Made by a program: the position numbers and the translations under genes. Under the pieces are notes generated by a model that saw only the letters and a list, made by a program, of their open reading frames with translations, was not told where the DNA came from and did no database searches. Source: Wuchereria bancrofti (lineage: Eukaryota; Nematoda; Chromadorea; Rhabditida; Onchocercidae). From it: 64,000 bases of DNA. Below, in pieces: positions 57,463 to 64,000 of the stretch (position 1 is its first letter; the number at the start of each line of letters is the position of its first letter). The stretch lies in assembly GCA_005281725.1 (NCBI GenBank), contig SSBO01000001.1:10246251-10310250 (forward strand). Reading direction: 5' to 3'.

Positions 57463-57872
57463 TGTAGTAAATACTTCAATTAGCAACTTGACTTCACCTA
57501 TGCTACCTGTGTTACCTGTAGTAAATACTTCAATTAGCAACTTGACTCTACCTATACTACCTGTGTTACCTGTAGTAAATACTTCAATTAGCAACTTGAC
57601 TTCACCTATGCTACCTGTGTTACCTGTAGTAAATACTTCAATTAGCAACTTGACTCTACCTATACTACCTGTGTTACCTGTAGTAAATACTTCAATTAGC
57701 AACTTGACTTCACCTATGCTACCTGTGTTACCTGTAGTAAATACTTCAATTAGCAACTTGACTCTACCTATACTACCTGTGTTACCTGTAGTAAATACTT
57801 CAATTAGCAACTTGACTCTACCTATACTACCTGTGTTACCTGTAGTAAATACTTCAATTAGCAACTTGAAAT
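57463..57872. repeat. 54-bp minisatellite upstream of sds-22
   Basis: About 7.5 nearly perfect copies of a 54-bp unit containing TACCTGTAGTAAATACTTCA and ATTAGCAACTTGAC. Two variants (TTCACCTATGC and TCTACCTATAC) alternate for most of the array, so the higher-order period is 108 bp. Both strands are open in one frame because 54 is divisible by three. The very low divergence indicates recent expansion or homogenisation. Confidence 0.95.
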
Positions 57873-58519
57873 TAAATGTAAAAAGTAGTACAGTGATTTA
57901 AAATAAAATTCAGACAATTGTTATTGAAATTCAAGAAATTGAATTCTTTTAAAATTTGATAAATGGAAAACTTCGCTAAAATTCAAATCCAGTAAAAACA
58001 ATTAATATAGAGCATGAAATTTCAAATGTAGAATAAACCAGCAGATTTAAAGGCAGGATTTTTTAAAAAATTCAAAAAATATTTATATGTTTAAGTTTTA
58101 GAAATATGAAGTTTCAAAAAATTTAGAATTGAAAAAAAAAATCGTTTTTATTAATTTGAAAATTCAGTGCTAGTTGAAAATATAGTGAGCAAATCAAATG
58201 CTTAGAACATTTTCGATGACTTATAAAAAACAATTGAAATTTTTTAATGAATTTAAATAGCTTGAATAAATTATCTGACTTTAAAATTTAAAGAAAAACA
58301 AAAGCAAATGTCAAATTTTCAATAAATTTAATAATTATATGAAAAATGGATAATATAAAAAATAATATTTAAAGCATTAATAATACAAATGAAATTTTAG
58401 GATGGAATAAAATGATGAAAAATAGTGAAAAAAAAAAAATTATATATGCACTAGTAGTTAAAGGAAGAAAACAAAAATAGAAGTATTACCTATTCAAGCA
58501 TTCATTTATTTTTGAAAAT

Positions 58520-58662
58520 AGCCTATCAAAGATAAAACTTTAATAAATTGGCCTAGCAAAGATAAAACTTTAATAAATTGGCCTAGCAAAGATAAAACTT
58601 TAATAAATTGGCCTAGCAAAAACAAAACTTTAATAAATTGGCCTAGCAAAGAAAAAGTTTAA
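58520..58662. repeat. ~36-bp tandem repeat
   Basis: Five copies of GCCTAGCAAAGATAAAACTT followed by TAATAAATTG; the first (GCCTATCAAAG) and the last (AAAAAGTTTAAT) are degenerate. Confidence 0.9.
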
Positions 58663-58868
58663 TAAAATTTTAATGAGAATTTTTCCTTTTTTATTGTTGT
58701 GCTTTATTATTTCTTGTGCTTTTATTAATCATTTTAATAACGATATGATATTATTGTTGTAAATTAATCACAAAATATAATTATTCAAATAAACATTATC
58801 ATTGTTATGATCACTGTTAATTAATGAATAATTGATAAAAGATAAAATAATCATTTCAATTACTGTTA

Positions 58869-61800
58869 TCACACATGATAAGCACAAATAAAGCCTTGAT
58901 TTGGTACAAGTTTTTTGCCATGTTTGAAATTTGTTCGTGAATTATTCACATCACGCCACATCCCACCTATAATTTTTATTTTAATTTTAGGAATTTCAAT
59001 TAATAAAAATAAAATGTGGAATTGATATTAGCCGTTTTCATTAATTTTTATTAATTAATTAGATTTAAATATAAAAGGTGGAATTGACATTAGCTGTTGT
59101 CATTAATTTTTATTAAGTAAATTAGATTTATTATTCTGGTTCTTCATTAATTTAAGTTTTCAGTAATTAAATTACATTTATTATTCTAACTTTTTTAAAT
59201 AGAATTAAGAATAGAATTAATAGAATTTTTTTCATATTATAGCTTTTTTTAAATCATATTTGCTGAATATAATACAAAAAAAAAACAATGGTTGCATTTA
59301 ATTCTAATTAATTTAGTAATTAATGACAAAAATTAAAAAAAACAAATATACTTAAAAAAAGCTTTTATAATATTAGAGAAAATTCCATTACTTTTATTAA
59401 AATTTTCCATCAATTCTATCAATTAATCAACTCTATGAAATAAAAATTCCAGTTTAATTCTATTAATTAATCTGATGGTCTATAATTAATAAAATTAGTT
59501 TATAATTAAAATTACACATTTCAGATTTTTTTCATTTTTGACAATAAAAAAAGCCAAAATAAAGTTAAAATTAAGAAATTTAAATTCAAATTTACTAATT
59601 TCAAATATAATTGTTATTTATAACATAAACTAACAATTAGAAATGATAACATTCGTGGTGACATCGTCAACATTATTCCAACCCTTTGCAAAAATTTCTG
59701 TTCCATCAGACCAAACATGTTTTGGACGCAATGAATTTAAATAATCCAATAAATTTTGTCCTTGTTCTTCTAAATGTGAATAAGCTTTTTGGTGATAAGG
59801 ATACCATCGCCAATCAAAATCTTTCCTTAAAAAATTTGTGACAAAATAATTTTTTTTTTTTTTTTTTTTTTTGTGAATTTATTTTCTCATTTTCATTTTT
59901 AATTTTAAAAGATTGCAAATAATCAATTTTTGTGAAATAATTTACAACTTTTTGAATATTCTCAAATCATTTTATCATAATGTAAAATGAAACTGATAAT
60001 AACAGTAAGATAATATTTTGCATAAATGATAAGGATAAAATTAAATTATCCTTATTAGTTCAGTTAGTAATAACTTTAATCAATGCTAAATTATGCTAAT
60101 AAAAATTAAAATAAATGATCGAATTGATCAATTGCTGATGAAAAATTTGAAATGGAAAAAATTGGATCACTTTTCAAAAATAATTCAAAAATGTTTTGGG
60201 CTAAATTGTTAAAATTTTTATTTGCTAAAATAAACAAACCTATATAAGCCAATATAATAATAATAGGTATTTTCATCCGTTGTAAAACATGACAAATTTT
60301 GTGCACCATTTAATACTTTTACTAAAAAAAAAAAATAAAAATGATCAATGAATATTGTTAATTAATTAATTAATAACCGTTTTTATTTATAGTAAATAAC
60401 AAATTTTCATAATAAATAACAATTATAGTAAATATTTTAATTATAGTAAATAACAAAATTTTATACAAATGCAAAAGAGGGAGTTAAATATTTAAGTAAA
60501 ATTTTCAATTAAATTCTAAATCCTAAATAATTTTAATTATAACATGGAGTAAAATTTGCATAAGTGCAAAAGATGGTAAATATTTCATTTAAATAAGCAA
60601 ATTTTTTCATTACTAATTCTAAATGATTTTTAATTATAACAAAGAGTAAAATTTATATTAAATGCAAAAAGAAATTAAATATTGAAGTAAAAATTTTTTG
60701 TTTCATATATTTTAATTTAAAATTTAAAAAGAAACCATAAAGAAACATATTGATGCTTTCATTTGGTACTCGTACAAGCCTCGCTGTTCTCCTTTCTTTT
60801 TCACATGGATCACCAATTTCTTTATTTGCTATATCAAATGTTTCATTTTTGATAGAAAACTAAAATTTAATCAAATAAAAATGGATGAAAAATTATCGTA
60901 TAATTGGAAATGAAATGATTAAATTGATAATATTTATTTAATTATTTGTTTACTTATAATTATTCGACTAATAATTATTTCATTCATGTTATAATAATAT
61001 TAACGATTTGCAAAAAAAAAAAAAAAAAATGAAATAATATGTGCAAGAAAATAAAAAGCATTTTGTTTTTGCTCTTTTTTTTAGTTGTTTAAATTTGTTT
61101 TATAATAATTTATTAATTTAATTAGTAAAAATGAATGCAATACTTTTGATTTATTATTTTTTTAATAATTAATCTCTCTGAAATTTTTGTCTTTTTTTTT
61201 GTAATTTCTTGATTTCTCTCATTAATTTATTACAAATAATATTTCATATATATTCTGCAAAAAAAAAAAAAATTGCGAAAGGAAATTTTTTCTTTAAAAA
61301 AAAAAAAAATAAGAATATACAGCTTTATAGCAAAATTGATTAAATCCTTCGAAAAATTTAACCCATCCAGAATCACACTCCACTGTTTCTAAAAAATATA
61401 TGAAAATAATTCTTTCACTTTATTTTTATTTTAGAATATGTATAAACTAAAAAAAAATATATTAAAAGAAACCAAAAGTTATTGCTACTTTAAAAATTTT
61501 ATAATTGATAAAAAAGTACTGATTGATAAAGAAAGAGAAAAAAGAAAGAAAAAACAAAGGAACGAAAGAAATTGTAATTTCAAATGAAATATTTTAGTTT
61601 TTTTAAACAAAAATTTTTTCTGTAATGCTATAATTTCGCTAAAATTTTTTTTAATCTATCATTAAAAAAAAATCATTTGACGATTTTAATTAACATAAAT
61701 ATACGAAAATATCATTTTGAAATTTAAATTTATGGTATATTAGAACGAATAATGTATAAATTATTTTGGAATATTTGTTGCGTAATTTTATTTGAATCAC

Positions 61801-63320
61801 TTATTAATTGTTGTGATAAAAATAAGATGATAAAATAAAATGATGAAACTATGAAGAAGATTACTTATCAATTGATGTGATAAAGATAAGATAGTAAAGT
61901 AAAATGATGGAATGATCAAGTGGATTACTTAACAATTGATATGATAAGGATAAGATAGTGAAGTAAAATAATGAAATTATCAAGAAGATTACTCACCAAT
62001 TGATATGATAAAGATAAGATAATGAAGTAAAATACTGAAATTATCAAGAAGATTACCTGTCAATTGATATGATAAGGGTAAGATAGTGAAGTAAAATGAT
62101 GAAATTATCAAGGAGATCACTCACCAATTGATATGATAATGATAAGATAGTAAAGTAAAATTATGAAATTATCAAGAAGATTACCTGTCAATTGATATGA
62201 TAAGGGTAAGATAGTGAAGTAAAATACTGAAATTATCAAGAAGATTACCTATCAGTTGATGTGATAAGGGTAAGATAGTGAAGTAAAATGATGAAATGAT
62301 CAAGTGGATTGCTTATCAATTGATATGATAAAGATAAGAAGATGAAATTAAAATGAATTGTAAAGAAGATACGTCTCAATTGAATGCTACTCAATCGACA
62401 AAATCGACCATTTGGGCCATTTGTCATGACACCAAAATAAACTGTGTTGCAAAATTCCTCATAAATTACTTTATGTGGAAACATTTCCTATAAAATTTTT
62501 ATTTAAAAAAAAAATTTCACATTTCAAAAAAAATGAATTAATGGAAAAAAATGATTACACATAATTTTTTGCTCATAAAAATTTTTCATTTGTGTAAATG
62601 AAAAGAGAAATAAATTTAAATTTAAAAATTTAACTATTATTCCGATAGTGTTAATATATAATGTTTATAAAGAAATTATTTGAAACTGATTTATTATTTG
62701 AAAGAATAGATAAGTTTGTGATTAATTTCGGAATATAATTAGAAAAAGATTATAATTGTTTACCTTTCTCTCTTTTTCCCTCTTTCTCTCCCTCTCTCCC
62801 TTCCTCTCTATTTGTTAAAAGATTAAATATTTGATATTTAGTAAAAGTAATCAGTAAATACCGAAGGTAGCCTGCAACATTCAACACCTTGGTTATCTTT
62901 TGCTGGTACAGTTGGTGGTATGCAAACAATATTCTCTTTAAAATTAATTAATGATATTGAAATTATTAATTTAAATTTTTGAGTTTTATTTTCTTTGAAT
63001 CATAATTTTCGAATTTTACTTTTCAAGGACTATCAGCTTTTTAACTTTTTTACTAACTTTTTCTAGTTTCGAATTTCAAAGATTAACAACTTTCTTTAGT
63101 TTCAAATTTTTCGGCTTATATAAAATTTAAAGTTTTTGTGCTATTAAAACATACTTCATGTATTATTTATTATTTTAATAGTTTCATTAAAATTCAAAAA
63201 AAAATTTTTCGCTTTTTTATTTTTTAAAATTTTACTTTCTGATATTTATACAAGTAAAAAAAAACCTGCGAAATGCAGGTTTGCTAATAATAAAAATATG
63301 AAAAATATAAACGACTGCAT
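58869..63320 (-). CDS. Secreted C-type-lectin-like domain protein with Cys-rich N-terminal region
   Basis: Seven exons join in phase into 237 residues: 63320-63266, 62935-62862, 62487-62373, 61388-61321, 60859-60747, 59825-59635 and 58966-58869 (TGA). Residues 1-18 are a clear signal peptide (MQSFIFFIFLLLANLHFA), so it is secreted. Residues 19-85 contain Cys at 23, 38, 39, 56 and 73 and match nothing I know. Residues 86-237 follow the C-type lectin fold: CDSGW (86-90), CYK (101-103), Cys123, ARLVRVPNES, VWSDGTEI, GWNNVDDV, Cys206, MWRDV and GFICAY (230-235, Cys233). The usual Cys just after W-x-D-V is Asn here. The WND and EPN/QPD calcium-sugar motifs are absent, so classical Ca-dependent sugar binding is unlikely. 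Intron 3 holds a tandem array related to its own 5' splice junction. The domain call is good; the biological role is open. Confidence 0.8.
61835..62372. repeat. ~61-bp tandem array next to the exon 3 donor of the lectin gene
   Basis: About eight copies of a unit containing ATGAAATTATCAAGAAGATT, ACCTGTCAATTGATATGATA and AGATAGTGAAGTAAAAT. The edge copy merges with the exon 3 splice junction, where AAGAAGATACGTCTCAATTG (62363-62382) resembles the AAGAAGATTACCTGTCAATTG part of the unit. On the minus strand several copies present CAG or TAG followed by GTAATC, good 5' splice sites. Confidence 0.88.
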
Positions 63321-63954
63321 GCCAACCGTCAAAAATATACGATTACCAAATTAATTGATTTTTATGAAATTTGAAAAAATTTATTTGCTAAATTTTATGC
63401 TAAATTTTTTCATATTATATGCAAAAAATAGCACCAATAAATTTATGATAAAACAAATTAATACCAAATTGATAATTGATATATCGAATATTTTTAGGAT
63501 AATTTCCAATTAAATCATTTATTATCAATTTTGCAAATAATTTCATTTTCTAATTTAAAATAGTTTCAAACATATAAACAAGCATATATATACTTTTACT
63601 TTATTGATTTGTACTTTTATTAATGACAAAATAATTTTAAAATTTAAAGTGTGAAAAATTTGCCGTACTGAGTTATGAGTTTAAAAATTGGGTAAATTGA
63701 TGACATAATATGAAATTTGATGAAATTTCATTTCTCGAAAATCAGAATTTAGAAATTTTTTTTTTTTGTTTCAGTTGAATATTTTAAATTGTAGTGTTTT
63801 TATGAAAAAATCGTAAATAATAGTGAACAGCTTTGCAATTGGCAAAAAAAAAAAGAACTATTTAACTTTGTGTTTTGTTTTTTCATAAATTTTAATTAAA
63901 TACTTAAAAAGAAAATATACGTGTAAGTGAGTACTTTCTTTCAGTGATGCAACA
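63321..63954. promoter_or_regulatory. Divergent intergenic region, probable promoters
   Basis: A 0.63-kb head-to-head interval between the lectin-like gene and the candidate gene start at 63955. AT-rich; no specific motif stands out. It ends in the acceptor-like TTTCTTTCAG at 63935-63944. Confidence 0.35.
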
Positions 63955-64000
63955 ATGAGAGCCAAATATCATTTTAATTTACATCAATTACGAAATTTAT
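63955..64000 (+). CDS. Possible gene start, cut by window end
   Basis: An ATG lies ten bases behind a strong polypyrimidine acceptor (TTTCTTTCAG, 63935-63944), the usual layout of a trans-spliced nematode gene start. The frame begins MRAKYHFNLHQLRNL and is open to the window edge. Only 15 codons are visible, so product and reality cannot be judged. An internal exon of a gene extending rightwards is less likely because the region upstream shows no exon. Confidence 0.3.
   Translation, partial: MRAKYHFNLHQLRNL

Larger units (their letters stand above)
57208..58868. other. Intergenic region with two tandem arrays
   Basis: The 5' flank of sds-22 and the 3' flank of the lectin-like gene (both minus). 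It contains the 54-bp and 30-bp arrays listed separately. Apart from these it is AT-rich, with no exon seen; the long open frames here come from the 54-bp array. Confidence 0.5.

Noticed and set aside
57433..57901. Two ~145-residue frames on opposite strands over the same interval
   Set aside because: Both come from the 54-bp minisatellite; simultaneous open frames on both strands follow from the unit length, not from coding.
60106..60309. Hydrophobic 67-residue frame MVHKICHVLQ... in the lectin gene
   Set aside because: It sits in intron 5; exons on both sides join in phase without it (Met codon split AT/G), and adding it would break the C-type lectin domain.

Overview
The window looks like nuclear DNA from a nematode, most likely a clade III (spirurid/filarial-like) parasite. 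It is very AT-rich, with homopolymer tracts and AT minisatellites. The genes are compact housekeeping genes cut into many exons, with short TTTYAG acceptors. Polypyrimidine-AG sites sit a few bases upstream of several start codons, as expected for spliced-leader trans-splicing. The species cannot be named from the sequence. I rebuilt every gene by hand, joining exons by splice phase; each complete model sums to a whole number of codons.

Layout. 1.3-6.6 kb (-): an eight-exon conserved-looking gene of unknown function. 7.2 kb (+): a tRNA-Ser-like gene with mismatches. 8.0-11.4 kb (-): a GNAT acetyltransferase. 15.4-18.4 kb (-): replication factor C subunit 3 (rfc-3). A divergent, CpG-containing promoter region then separates it from 19.5-20.3 kb (+), RNA polymerase subunit RPB8 (rpb-8), followed in tandem at 21.0-26.2 kb (+) by cytosolic arginyl-tRNA synthetase (rars-1). 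27.3-28.9 kb (+): an unknown Ser/Asn-rich protein. 28.9-33.4 kb: a gene-poor stretch. 33.4-51.1 kb (+): a 25-exon two-pore-domain K+ channel (TWK/K2P) with a tail of about 600 residues. 51.5-54.0 kb (+): a SKP1-related protein (skr). 54.7-57.2 kb (-): the PP1 regulator SDS22. 58.9-63.3 kb (-): a secreted C-type-lectin-like protein. From 63.95 kb (+): the possible start of another gene, cut by the window end.

The most unusual signal is the placement of minisatellites. Several arrays abut, or are visibly made from, splice junctions. The clearest is in the K+ channel: the 3' splice site plus the first ~25 nt of the pore exon (encoding GYGNIVPRT) is present eight extra times in the preceding intron, many copies with an intact AG. 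A second acceptor (48.1 kb) is repeated four times upstream of itself. A 5' splice junction of the lectin gene resembles the unit of the ~61-bp array beside it. Arrays at 9.9, 35.7 and 42.2 kb also touch exon edges, and an array at 37.0-37.5 kb carries about nine perfect GTAAGT donors. Three GC-AG introns are inferred (two in rars-1, one in the channel).

The rest is mostly core cell biology: replication clamp loading, transcription, translation, ubiquitin ligase and PP1 control. The K+ channel and the secreted lectin are the exceptions.
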